Shown: piece after piece, positions 46,481 through 57,690 of the stretch | How positions within the stretch are numbered: the first letter of the stretch is position 1 | Layout of the letters: every line of letters starts with the position of its first letter | From: Conus ventricosus | Taxonomy: Eukaryota > Mollusca > Gastropoda > Neogastropoda > Conidae | Direction of reading: 5' to 3' | Assembly: GCA_018398815.1 (NCBI GenBank) | Contig: CM031622.1 | Span: forward strand, 22,952,362 to 23,016,361 | Length of the DNA stretch: 64,000 nucleotides | Made by a program: the position numbers and the translations under genes | The notes under the pieces: model-generated | Seen by the model: only the letters and a program-made list of their open reading frames with translations | Databases searched by the model: none | Told to the model about the DNA's origin: nothing

Positions 46481-47310
46481 GACGAGAAAGAGAACATGCT
46501 TTCCAGAGAGCGGGAACCTAGTTGCTACTGAAAGAGCCCCAATATTACCACAGAGGCTCTCCACAAACTTTTTTTTTAAAAAGTGTTTACAAACTATAGT
46601 TGTATAAATATACCGTTAAAAACTCAAAACTCATTGTTTTCACAAGATGTAACCGTTTGAAGACAATTAAACGTATGGACCTACTGATTGATGAGATCAG
46701 CGACGGGAACAAAATTACAATCTAAAAAATTCGCATGGCTTTACCAATTTCTTCTCAATGACATAAAGACGTGATGATGACAACAAATACGTCACGAATA
46801 CAACGCATTCAACACATTTTTCGACTTCAGACATTAGTATTTATTTTTTAAACCAGGTTGGGTAAGCCTACTGTAAGTTTTTGAGATTTTTATTTTTAAA
46901 ATAGTTATCCGAATCGTCGCAAAGTATTTTCCGTAAACTCACTAGTGATAAATCTTACAAATGAAAAAAAAAACTTGATTTTCAAACTCACGCCCTCAAC
47001 CAGTAAAATTCAAGTAACCATGACAGTCAGTCAACGGTCGCTAGGGGCGACACTGGTCAGCACTAAGGTCTGCGCGGACAGTTTTTGGCCGTTGCTGAGA
47101 GCCAAGTAACAAAGCCTTGAAAAAAAAAGGTCTGTGAATAGCATATTAAAAAGAATTAATTACATGTGCTGTCGAACTGTGTTGCCCAGAGACTAGAATA
47201 ATTCAGAAGCGTGCTGGACCTCGTCTCAGAAAGCTGTAGCCTACATCGATTTGAAGCTGGTAAACGTCGCCGCCCGAAAGGTCAAGTGACCTAGAGCCAT
47301 CCTCGGAACG
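46481..47310. other. Non-coding stretch upstream of a candidate first exon
   Basis: AT-rich sequence becomes more GC-balanced from about 47200. No repeat family or coding exon was recognised. The last 100 bp would be the 5' UTR of the candidate gene at 47311. Confidence 0.4.
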
Positions 47311-47368
47311 ATGGCGTCGAATCTGTCCTCAGCTCTGGTGAACATTCTTATCATCGCGGTGATCATAA
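47311..47368 (+). CDS. Candidate first exon: N-terminal hydrophobic segment
   Basis: An ATG in a good initiation context (purine at -3, G at +4) encodes MASNLSSALVNILIIAVII, a polar start followed by an uninterrupted hydrophobic run. It could be a signal peptide or signal anchor. The exon ends in phase 1 at a perfect donor (ataa|gtaagt, 47369). The next exon cannot be fixed: joining to 54745 gives a stop after ten codons, whereas using a second AG at 54757 keeps a frame. I do not recognise the gene. Confidence 0.4.
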
Positions 47369-47369
47369 G

Positions 47370-48323
47370 TAAGTACTTTGATTCGCTCAAATCATTAAGC
47401 AACCGCATCAAATGATTTCTAGATCATTTACTTCTCTCTTTTTTTACGCTGAAATTAAGGCAGCCAGCACCAACAATACCGTTTCAGTTGATTTGCTGGT
47501 TTACAGAGGAAAAGAGAATTTAGATCCAGACTCTGACTAGGTTGTTAGTCTTGTAACTGGACAGTCCTTGATCTCATGAACTGCAGTGACATAATATAGG
47601 CCTAGCAGACAGTCCTTGAAGCCTTGATGCTTGCCTGCTTAGTTCGCTTTATGATTATCATAATAAAACGTAATTCCATCACTGCTGGTGCACGCAGCGC
47701 TGCAACGTGGAATTAGTTAACTTTCACACTTTGTAAAGAAAAGAAAAAAATTTTGAAGCAACATTCTTCCTGTTCGTTTTCATCGTCGAGCGTTCCTGCA
47801 GTTACAATACTGCGAGGTAAAGTGATAATAGTCCTGTTAGCAAAGATGGATTTATTTTTACACACGTTGCATCAAACGTCATTGCGTGGCCTTAAAGTAT
47901 AGTTGGAATCATTACGTGAAAATGAATTACTTGTAGTTTGGGTATCGTAGCAGCTATATAAAATTCTGAAGTTTCTATCATGTAACCTCTGACTCTTCTG
48001 TATTCACTTCAGACTTGGTAATCTAAAGGATTTCAACCTTGCTTCGTAACTTAAAGCGACTCATTGTGTGTTTGATGATCTTTTTTTGTGCGTTTTCTAT
48101 AAAAAGTTATGAACGTCTTCCAATTATCCAAATAATGATACTTCCCTTCCGGTCTTTTTTTAAAATGTAGAAACGGCACTTCTAGATTGCCTGAATTGAT
48201 CGTTTATCGTTGTTTTCGCTGTTGTGTTTCCAACCAGTTACATGTAGCTCCCTGAGCAGGAAAGTGTCAAGGGAAATAAATATGTCACTGACTTCTTTCT
48301 GAAACACTTATAGTTATAGCCTT

Positions 48324-48366
<43 letters not shown>

Positions 48367-49829
48367 AAAATGTTTTCAGACTTCCATGATCGCTTTTAGA
48401 GCCCGATCTTGAAAATGGGATCCCTTATATGTTTTTTTAAGAGAATATGAAATGTAATGCGGCCTCAATAACACACACAAAAATGTGGTTGTATATAATG
48501 TCATACCGTACCAGAATACTGGCTGATGTTTTTGGAATGGCAAAGGAAAAGGCGTTCATTCCTGTGTCACTTGAAAACAGTTGAAAACTAGAAACGTCCA
48601 GATGTGTTGTCACCGATTGCGTCTAAAAAGGAAAGAGAGGTCACAACTTTTTGTTCTGTAGAAAGGCCTACAATATCAATCAAATAACACTTTGATCTTC
48701 TGAAGGGTATGGGAAGCAACTCTTGAATTTATTCCTTTGCTACAGTTTACAGTTTTCGTCTTTTGTTCACCTCAGTACTCCTATGTAATGTCAGTCGGAA
48801 AAGTGTGTGTGTGGTTCTTATTCTATCAAAAGTTGATTATTTATATTATTAGCATTATGTCATTTCTAAGTTTTCTAATGAGCTTGTGTGAGTGAATAAG
48901 TCCTCCACCGCCCCCCCCCCCCCCACCCCCCCCCCCCCCATTCCCTCTTCCCCCCTACTCCCTCCCCTTCGCAACGCCACTTTTCTTGTGCCTAATCATT
49001 TAATCCATGTACGGAATGGAGTGAGTGTGAATAATGCCGAACAGAATGTATATAATCATGTTGTCTATTGATCAATTAAAATTTCATCGTAACATTTATG
49101 TAATTCAAATTTCAGTGCATTTTTAACAGGAACCATTTAGGAACAAAAAAAGAAGTCAAAGTATGACCACACATTCTGAGATTTCATTATCAGTCTGATC
49201 TTGTCAGTATTTTCAGTTTGACTTTGCTACCCCGAGTCCGACACTGCATTGACTGTATTATACATGATTCATTTCCAACTGAAAGGTACACATAATTGAA
49301 AACAAACAAAATGAAACAATGGGCCCACATCTCTAAGGTACTTTGCGTAACTCCTCCTCCCTTCCGTCTCCTTTCGTTAGCACGAAAGTGACCAAGACTT
49401 GGGAATGGGCGTTCAAGACCCACCCACCCCCACCCCACCCCACCCCCACCTTTTTTCTGTAAGGGGTAATCATTTTGTTCACACGCGCCAGGGCACGTCA
49501 CTGGGAGAGATTATTTCAGTTTCCATTGAGAGGGAAAAGTTCAGGATCAGCAGAAAATTATGATCTTGGGTGAGTGGGGGGGGGGGGGGGGGGGGGGGGG
49601 AGAAAAGGGGGAAAACTGAGATGAATTGGATTCATGTCACATGAGCAGTCCGCCGAATTCTACAGCATTCTCAAACATGGAAGCAGTTACAGACACACAG
49701 CTGAATGCGTTGCTCCAGACTGAAGGATGTACACCAAGGCTACATCAAAATGTTGTTATGCTCTGCATAGTTATGCGGGGATTGTCTTCAGTTGTGACAA
49801 GCTCCTAGCATAACATTTTCAGCCTCTAA
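47370..49829. other. Non-coding stretch with poly-C tracts
   Basis: It holds C(32)A(14) at 48325-48370, a C-rich tract at 48911-48939 and a G(25) tract at 49576-49600. Short open frames at 49190-49501 (-) and 49626-49808 (+) have no recognisable domain. Confidence 0.45.
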
Positions 49830-50000
49830 AATCCCTCGAAGTCGGAGTGTGGCTGCCCACGTGGCGGGGTAATCAAAAACGGTCACACACGTAATGTTCT
49901 CATCCCCAGCTGATGCATTTGTACCGTAGTATTCAAGTGCTTTGGCTGTTCGGATGATCCCTGGAGTCTTTTAGCCAGGGTACAACAACAACAACAACTG
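49830..50000 (+). mobile_element. SINE-like 3' body with (CAA)n tail
   Basis: The string 'tcggagtgtggctgcccac' followed by 'ggcggggtaatcaaaaacgg' and 'tcacacacgtaa' resembles, from memory, a SINE body common in caenogastropod snails. It ends in 'caacaacaacaacaactg' near 49985-50000. No tRNA-like promoter is seen upstream, so it is 5'-truncated or degraded. The assignment rests on recalled similarity only. Confidence 0.5.
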
Positions 50001-50858
50001 AAGGATGTTCTACCCCTCATTTTTTTTCCTTGCGTGAAAATTGACAGGCAATCGGGAAAATGCCAAAATCTAGCAGTTACTGAATCTAAATTTCAGCCAC
50101 CTCTGCGCTTACCGCTTAGGCTGACAGGTTGCAGATATGAAGGCAAAGCAGCGAACAAAAACGACACTGAAGCATCATTTCTATAAACTCATTTACAAAA
50201 TCGGCATGCAGGTAAAATCTGTGGACGTAGTGATTCTGCTATAGTTAATAATGCTTTGTACAGTCATTCTGCTATAGTCAGCAATGGTTTGTCATTTCTG
50301 TGGAACTGACATTGCGCATGCGCCAGTCAGTAGTGACAGTGGCGAGTTGTCACCCACTTAATCCTTTTTTTTTTTTTGACGCGAAGAGTTCTTCCCCTTG
50401 TAGGTCCATCACAACTGCATATAAATCATGATTTGGGTAAAGAAATTGATTGGTTATACATTACTACACTAGTTTTAAACTTGGTTTGAGTGTCCATTGT
50501 TTCAGACTAATGACCAAGGAACATAGGCTTCGTTCATCTCGTGGTATGCTCTCGGTTGCAGACGACGTCGTTCACGGCAGAGACGTAGCTGAGCAGCGTT
50601 AGCCATATTGAATCATATAGAACTAACCTTCATCGCAGCCGAAAACGAATAAGTTTTACACTGTGTACTACTTCTCAGCAAACGTACCGTGTACTACTTC
50701 TCAGCAAACGTCTTCAATGACAATTTTTTCTTCTCCTCTTGATCATCATAATGCACATTGTAGAAACTGATAGTGATATGCAAAATAATCTAACCCTGAA
50801 AGCGCGTTGCTTTTGTGACACCTCCCTTTTATCAATCATAGAAAACAGAGAGAGAACA

Positions 50859-50889
<31 letters not shown>

Positions 50890-51165
50890 GTTTCTGTTAA
50901 TATTAATGAACCAGTGCCAAACGATGGACACAATACCCACGTATCGATGAATTTTTTTTGCTATAAACTGACGCACGAGACACAGACAGTTGTAACATTC
51001 TGAGGATCATTATGCCTTTTTCATTGATAAGTTGTTAGGGTCATGTTCTCATTTCAGAGGGTAAAAAATATCTCAGTTCTGTGCCCCGTGCGGGCTACAA
51101 AAGGAGGCAGATCTGATTTCTCAGTGATTATCTTTGAATACTTTGCACATGAACATCAGAAGTAC
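50001..51165. other. Non-coding stretch
   Basis: No gene recognised. It contains two copies of 'gtgtactacttctcagcaaa' (50666-50711), a paired 'attctgctatagt' (50234 and 50268) and (AT)n at 50861-50888. Confidence 0.45.
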
Positions 51166-51178
51166 AATGAATCGGCAG

Positions 51179-51261
51179 ATAAGATAAGATAAGATAAGAT
51201 AATGTTGCTTATAGCCCAGCCGACCGCAGAGGCCACATCAGGGCTGTCACCACGTTAAAAT
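51179..51261 (-). mobile_element. 83-bp 5'-truncated copy of the I-clade LINE 3' end
   Basis: On the minus strand it runs from 'attttaacgtggtgacag' to 'ctataagcaacatt' and a five-unit TTATC tail, as in 7733-7806. A perfect 13-bp duplication ('aatgaatcggcag') flanks it at 51166-51178 and 51262-51274. A (CA)n tract follows at 51280-51306. Confidence 0.92.
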
Positions 51262-51852
51262 AATGAATCGGCAGCACCTACACACACACACACACACACA
51301 CACACACGACGAACCTCAGACAGGATTAATGGAGGCAGACATCAATACTGAGGACAGTAATCAGTTTATAAAATGAAAACATGAACCGTCATTTATGTTA
51401 CATGATGTAATTTTCATTCAAAACAAAACAAACAACAACAAACAAAAAAAAAGGAAAAGAATTAAGTGGGTCCAGCTCAGCAGCTAATTTCAGTTCAAGT
51501 TTCTCTCGACTTCGACCCAGATGTCGACCTCTCAACATCGCCACAACGGGTTTACTGTCTGAAGTAGAAGGCAAAAGTGGACTGAGCACATTAATTGTTT
51601 CGTCTGCCGTGGACTCAATCGACCGTGTTTTTGCCTTTTGTGCGACATTTTGACACAATGGTGCATGCGCACGCGCTCATGAGCAAGAGCAGGGAAATAA
51701 CTTTGCCTGTTCCTATCGTGTCATCCGTTTCGCTCATTGCATGCACATTGCCGTAGTCGTGCTATGTATGACTGACAGCACCATGCAATCGAGTTGAAAG
51801 ACTGTGCGTCACAATGACGCACAAACTGATATCTATTCCGGAATAGCTAGGG

Positions 51853-52384
51853 GGCCGGAATAGCTCAGTTGGTAGAGCGCCTGACTCGTAATCTTGGTGA
51901 TCCTGGGGTTGCGGGTTCGAACCTCCGCCGGGGCGTTTCGGTACAGGGGGATTTTTCCCTTGGAGTTAACATTGGTTCTGACTCTATTTCCCATACAGTC
52001 ATTCGAATGAGACTATAAACCGAGGTTCCGTGTGTGAACGCATGCATAACATCTTGCACACACGTAAAATCCCATCACCAACTTTCGGAAGAGTAGGCCA
52101 GTTTGGCCGTTGGTATGGATGACACGTTACACATAGCATGCATCCTGCGTGAGAAATGGAAAGAATGAAGGAAGTAAGGAAAATGAGTGATCGATATTGA
52201 ACGATATTGAATGGATGACACGGGAAACGACTGAATGAAGCGCCAGCTGGCAGCTCTTCAGTCGGCACTACCCAGGTAGGCAGCCCGTTGTGTAAACGAG
52301 TGTTGATTGTAAAGCGCTTAGAGCTTGGCCTCTAGCCGAGAATAGGCGCTATATAAGTATTCATTATTATTATTATTATTATTC
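51853..52384 (+). mobile_element. tRNA-derived SINE, about 530 bp
   Basis: The tRNA-like head holds an A box 'tagctcagttgg' (51861-51872) and a B box 'ggttcgaacc' (51914-51923), the internal Pol III promoter. The body follows. The 3' end 'taaagcgcttagagcttgg' and 'ggcgctatataag' is the type seen in many invertebrate SINEs, closed by an (att)n tail at 52361-52384. The head is not a functional tRNA: the anticodon stem does not pair. Open frames on the minus strand are spurious. No clear target duplication was found. Confidence 0.85.
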
Positions 52385-52997
52385 ATGCGATAGAATACCG
52401 CTTCTATTGCGCACATATGCGCGTCATGGAACACTGAACGACATAGGTTGTACCGCAGAACGATCGATTGACCAGCGATTGTCGGACTGCATTTTACATA
52501 TTGATGAACTTCGCAGTTTTATGGTGCTAACCTGACCGGTATTTACACATGGCTGTAATTTCGCGGGAGTCGATTCATTTTCTTCTCTCTGTGTACAGTA
52601 CACAGTTTTGTCACTGCACTGGTCACTAGGGTTTGTGGAAAGCCGAAGGACACTCGACTCCGAAGCCTTCAAAGTGAGCGAGCGGACAAAGGATCACCGA
52701 CAGTCCTAGACTTTAGTGATTCCAAATTCAAATCTCCTCTGGATCTACTCTGACGAGGTGGTTTCCTGTTAAAAGATGGCTTCTTTCGTCAAACTAAACA
52801 GGTTGATATGAAAATACCATGTTGCGTGTTTCTTTTTTCCTTTTCTTTTCCCTTTTTTTTTCGATAATATTTAGAGCGTGTTTTTATTCAAATCACCGTA
52901 CCAGATGGCTTTATTGCCTTGAGTGATCGAGGGGTTCACTTTAAACAAGTGGTAGGGAACAGACAAACACTGTATGTAATTTAGAACAAATTGTAGA
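52385..52997. other. Non-coding stretch
   Basis: No gene or repeat family recognised between the SINE and the poly-C tracts. Confidence 0.4.
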
Positions 52998-53043
52998 CCC
53001 CCCCCCCCCCCCCCCTGAAGGAAACACTCCCCCCCCCCCCCCC
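52998..53043. repeat. Two poly-C tracts
   Basis: C(18) at 52998-53015 and C(15) at 53029-53043, separated by 'tgaaggaaacact'. A G(18) tract lies at 53458-53475. Confidence 0.95.
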
Positions 53044-53430
53044 AACTCTGTTCTGTAGAATGGTCTGGATAAGGAGTTCACCTCCACTGCCATTATGGTC
53101 TTGCAGAGGGAGTCAAGGTGACGATAATTGTCCATCCTCCTATGCCCTGTAGAATGGACTTGGGCAGGAGAATGATCTTAGGGAGATGTTCATCAATCCC
53201 ACCACAGTACCCTGTAGAATGGTCTCGGACAGGGTGTCATGAAAGCTAAGACCCCCTCTACAATGTAATTGTGAATTATTTGGACAGCGAGTCGTGGTGA
53301 GATACATATCCACCCTCCACTGTGCCTTGTAGATTAGTTTTTGACAGGAAGTCATGAATTAATACATCACCTCCAGTGTACCCTGTAGATGAACATCGTA
53401 CGGGGGTCATGGAGATATATCTATCTATTT
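53044..53430 (+). repeat. Diverged tandem repeat, about 62-bp units
   Basis: About six loose units built on 'ccctgtagaatggtcttgga', then 'caggaagtcatg', then 'catccaccctccactgt'. More copies occur apart from the block at 54190-54350 ('gtaccctgtggtatggtctt'). Confidence 0.75.
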
Positions 53431-53475
53431 TCCCACTTATCTGTCGAACAATGAAATGGGGGGGGGGGGGGGGGG

Positions 53476-54189
53476 TTTAAGCGTAGGCTACCAATTCTTT
53501 CATCATTGTAGTATTGGCTTGATAAAATTTTAACTTAAAAAAATTGAAGGTGAAGAACACACAAATTTAAGATTAAGAAAGTATTTATCAATATGAAAAC
53601 CTTCCGCTAGCTGCATGAGGAAATCATCGCATTTCCCCTGAAAGCGGATCTGTTGGTATTGCCTGCTCCTAGGCCTTTCGCCGCTGGATTAAACTTTCAG
53701 GGAGACCCGACTATTCAAGTCTGTGTCTTGGCGTCAAAATAGAGACACGCCAGTCCATAACTGCTGGGGTTCTCACCACCAAGGGCTCAAAAAGGAATCC
53801 AACAGCAACCCCAAAGCAGCCAGTGAAGGGTAGTAAATGAAACAAAATGAAAGGTGGAGAGTAAAAATGTTGCTGAAAAACCAAGAACATTATGCAAAAC
53901 AGTATAAAGTGTAGGGGACGTCTTAGGCTATAATGCTTGAGGATCCATTCAAGGATGCAAGGAGATATATATTTTTAAAAAAAAGGAACAGTCTGAGTGG
54001 TCAGCTCGCTGTTCAGTAATAACCCAAGCATTGTCAGCGACTAAGAATTGTGCAGAACAACCTTTACTTGGATCTCCTAAGAGATGCAATCTCCCATTGA
54101 TTGACCAAACATATAATGCCCAACAATTAAGTAGTGGCGCAAAACAAGGCAGGCTAACAGTTCTTCCGTCACTATAGTAAAAGACTTAT
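53476..54189. other. Non-coding stretch
   Basis: No gene or known element recognised. Confidence 0.4.
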
Positions 54190-54350
54190 CTGTAGAACAG
54201 TCTTTAACTGGGGGTCGTTTTGAGATGCATGTCCACCCACAAGTTTACCCTTTAGGAATATATGGGGCAGGTAATCGAGGTGATTGTATGCCACCTTCCA
54301 CGGTACCCTGTGGTATGGTCTTGTCCGAGAGCCAGATGAGATACATTCCT
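54190..54350 (+). repeat. Outlying copies of the 62-bp repeat
   Basis: Two to three diverged units with 'tgtagaacagtctttaactg', 'atgcatgtccaccc' and 'taccctgtggtatggtct'. They match the block at 53044-53430, 0.8 kb away. Confidence 0.65.
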
Positions 54351-54744
54351 TAATGTTCCTGCATCACTGTCGGAGTCTTAAAGAAAGTCATCATGATTAT
54401 AAGTAGTAGTTACAGTAAAAATCAAAAGTCATTATCCTCCTCCTTTCTCCTCCTCATCATCATCATTATGCTCATCTCCATTATGCATCATCATCATCAT
54501 TATAAATTTATTTAGTGAAAAAAGAGATGGTGGCGGTTTTGTGTAGGGAAACAAATTAGAGGCATTCACCTTGTGTTTGAAAGGCATAAGTACTAACAAC
54601 TCTTTCGTGTAAATTTCATTGTATTATTCCCGCCCTTCACCCTCGCGCGCGCATAATAGCTCGTACGTGTAAAAGGGAGGTGTCTTGAGAGTGCTTGGTT
54701 AATGAATTTTTTTGTTTTATTTTATTTATTTTTTTTTTTTGCAG

Positions 54745-54778
54745 GTTGTGTTTGCAGTCGTCAAAGTTCATTCTGATG
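54745..54778 (+). CDS. Candidate small internal exon
   Basis: A long T tract and 'tttgcag|' precede 34 bp that end at a donor-like 'gatg|gtatgt'. Read from the first base it gives VVFAVVKVHSD. Phase does not fit the exon at 47311 unless the inner AG at 54757 is used, which would give IVKVHSD. Splice signals are decent but a 22-34-bp exon is easy to find by chance. Confidence 0.25.
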
Positions 54779-55494
54779 GTATGTTACCCCCACCTTCCAT
54801 GCCCACAATTATCCCCCTTCTGTCTCCTCCTTATCCTCCTCGATCTTTGACTCTTGTATTGTGTGTTGTGTGCGCGCGCGCGTGTGTGTGTGTTCATCTC
54901 TAAATGAGTCTTGAGCTAGATTCGATTGTCGACAACTATCCTGCATCTAGTTTGCCTAGTCATTAGTCATACTGCTAAAGTACCTTGCAACCAAAGCAAA
55001 ATAGGGAGATTTGCCCCAAAATAGAGAAAGGCGACATGTCATATTCCAGAATTGCTAGTGTAACAGAAATCATTAGGTCAGGTAGCACCAAAATATGCAA
55101 CCCCATGAATGGATGAAAAAGGATTTATAATTTCTTTCATGTGATCTGAGATTGCTGTAAAGGAATTTGAGCAAATGAGGGGGGGGGGGGGGGGGTCGTC
55201 GTTGTCAAATTTGAAAATAACGAAAAGTATCTTGATACATGTTTAAAAGTTAGTCAAACAAATGGTTATGGAGCAGACTGGTACAGTATATAATGTATTT
55301 TGTGTTGGTGTGTGCACGAAATGGATGTGTGGGTGATGGGGTTTGGGGAGGGAAGGGAGGGGGTCTGCTGGTTTGCTGATAATTTATTTTAAGTGATCTT
55401 CCTTTGTGAAGTTGCAACGGATCATTTTGAATTTGACTTGCTCTCTGTGTGTTTTGTCTCTCTCCATTGTCCCGTTCTTTCTCTTTGTCTAGCA

Positions 55495-55685
55495 CACAGG
55501 GAAGCACACGCGCGCACGTGCACACACAAAACACAACACACACACACACACACACATGCACACATGCACGTATGCACACATGCGCGTGCGCGAACACACA
55601 TGTGTGCATACATGCAAGCATGCACACCACACCACACACGCCCCCACGCGCTTATGCACGCACGTATGTACACACTGTTTATTCG
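55495..55685. repeat. Complex (CA)n/(CG)n-rich tract
   Basis: About 190 bp of alternating purine-pyrimidine sequence (cgcgca, cacaca, tgcaca, gcgtgcgcg), similar in style to 43165-43682. Overlapping frames on both strands are artefacts. Confidence 0.9.
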
Positions 55686-56284
55686 TTCCTTGGGTTTAAT
55701 CAGTCCTCCCCATTCTTTCTCCACACTGTTTCTGTCATCCGGTGATGCCGTGTTTCCCGTGAAGGGAACAAAGGGGGAAAGGGCCCGGGGGTTTAAAGTT
55801 CTTTTTTCCCTTTTGTGTTTTGGGTTTTCACTATTCCTTCCTTCAAACACCCTCTCCAGTGTTTTTTCCAAAAGAGGGGAAGCCCGGTGGGCCATTCTTT
55901 TCATTTTTTCATTCTTTATTCATTCTTTCATTCTTTTCATTCATTATTTTATTCTCCTCTACCCTTGTTAAGGTGTTTTGTTCGGGAGGATTTTTCGGGG
56001 GGAAAAGTCTCCTGTTCCCCTTTCCCCCCCCCAACCCCCCCCCCCCCCCCACCCTCACACCCAAAACCCCTGCCTCCCCTACTCCCATATTCGGGGGGGA
56101 GGTTTTTGGGGTTTTTGGGTTTGAACGGTGCCCCTCCCTTTTCCTGAAATTTTTCCCAAAAAAAGGGTTTTTTTGCTTTTTTTTGTTTTGTTTCTGATGA
56201 TGAGCTCATAATATATTCCCCCCCAAAAAACCCTTGCTACTTCCTCCATAACCCCCCTTTTCCGGGAAACCCCGGGGGAAAAAT

Positions 56285-57690
56285 CGTGTTTGGTATTGTT
56301 TAAAGTGCACAAAGTGATGTTTTAATTGGGCCGGGCCTTAAAACCACCAAGGGTTTTCTCTGCACTCATACACGCATATGCACACTCATGCACGCACCAA
56401 ACTTTAACCCCTTTTCTCGGGGAATGGGATGTCACCCCTTCGTTTCTCCCTAACAGGGATGAGAAAACAAGAAATACAATTTCTATGCTATTATAATAAT
56501 ATAAAAGGGTTTAAAATCACACCAATAAAAATATCAAAACTAAAAATAAATATTTTAAACCCCGGGTTTAATAAAAGGACTTCTTCCCTTTGGCCGGTTT
56601 TTTCACACACAAAAACCACGCTTTACCCCAACCCAGTTCGGAACCGTTTCTTAAGTCTTCTTAAACGTTTTTTCCAGACTGTTGGGGGATCCCTTTGGTT
56701 GACTGCATGGCTCGGGGCTCAGGACTGGGTCTTTTTTGGGTGTTTTGGGGATCTCGCCCTTTAAAACCTCTTCTTCTTGTCTCTTTCCCCCACTCGGGGG
56801 TTAAATTTTCTGTTTGTCTGTCTTCACCCCCCTTTGGGGCTTCAAATTATTTCCCTTTTCTCTTCCAACTTGTCTTTACTTTTGGAGACCTTGCTGTCTT
56901 TCTATCTCCCAGACCACGTTTTTTTCGCCCCTTTCTCTTTTCCTGCTCCCTCCTCCCCTCTCTCTCTTTCCTTGTTTTCCCCTCTCTCTCTCTCCCCTTT
57001 GGTGTTGTTCTCCCCTCACGTTGTTTTTCCCTCAGTTTTTATAGGGAGGGAAAACAAAGGTTTCCCTTGGGGCCCACCCTTTTCCACGCTGCTTTTTAAA
57101 CCCTGGGTCACAAGTCCCTGAATTCTCCATTCGTTTAAAATTCCCCCACAATCAGAATTTAAACAACCTCCAACCAAATTTGTTTGGCAAAAACCCTTTT
57201 TTAGCACCAGATGGCTTTCAAAAATTCCCCGGCTTCGGTGGTTATTAAACACGGTAACTTTTCTTAAAGAGGGTCTACAACCCCACACCTTTCACCCCAC
57301 CCGGGAAAATAGAAAAACCCCATTTGCCCCCCGGCTTTTCCCACCCAAATTGAACCAAGACTCCTGCCTTTCACTTGTTGTTTCCACGAAATCAGCTGAC
57401 TGAGCATTTAGCCCCTCATTGGGGACCCCGGGGTCGAGTGGTTGCACCCCTTCCCCCCTTTTGGGCCACGGGCAGGTCCAAACCTTTTCCCCTAGGGGGT
57501 CTCTGTCATCGGGCCATTTGGGGCCCCCCTTCACAGTTCGGCCGTGGGGTTTTTGGGGTTTAAGGTCCCTTTGGGTTTTAAATTGGGCCCCATTACCTAT
57601 AATTGGTCTATTACCTATTTTTTTATCCCGTACAAGCCCCTTTGCCTCCAAGAGTCAAAACCCCTTTTTGTGAGGGGGTTTTCTCGCCCC
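56285..57690 (+). repeat. Large direct repeat, copy A
   Basis: It shares ordered words with 60483-61880: 'gtttggtattgttt', 'gggatgtcaccc', 'aacaatttct'-type strings, 'tctcttccaact', 'tatagggaggg', 'ttcttaaagaggg', 'attacctataatt', 'tttgcctccaagagtc' and 'ggttttctcg'. The offset stays near 4.2 kb throughout. Differences are mostly homopolymer length and small indels. No protein identified. Confidence 0.85.

Noticed and set aside
49626..49808. Short open frame starting MDSCHMSSPPNS
   Set aside because: Sixty codons next to a poly-G tract, with no domain and no splice context.
51398..51658. 86-codon open frame on the minus strand near a CpG-containing patch
   Set aside because: It begins at a non-ATG codon and has no recognised domain. 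It is possible as an exon but unsupported.
51861..51935. A functional tRNA gene
   Set aside because: A and B boxes are present, but the anticodon stem does not pair and the sequence continues into a SINE body with an (att)n tail.
55393..56209. Several overlapping open frames of 80-190 codons
   Set aside because: They translate the CA-rich tract and the noisy homopolymer-rich block. Different frames on both strands are equally open.
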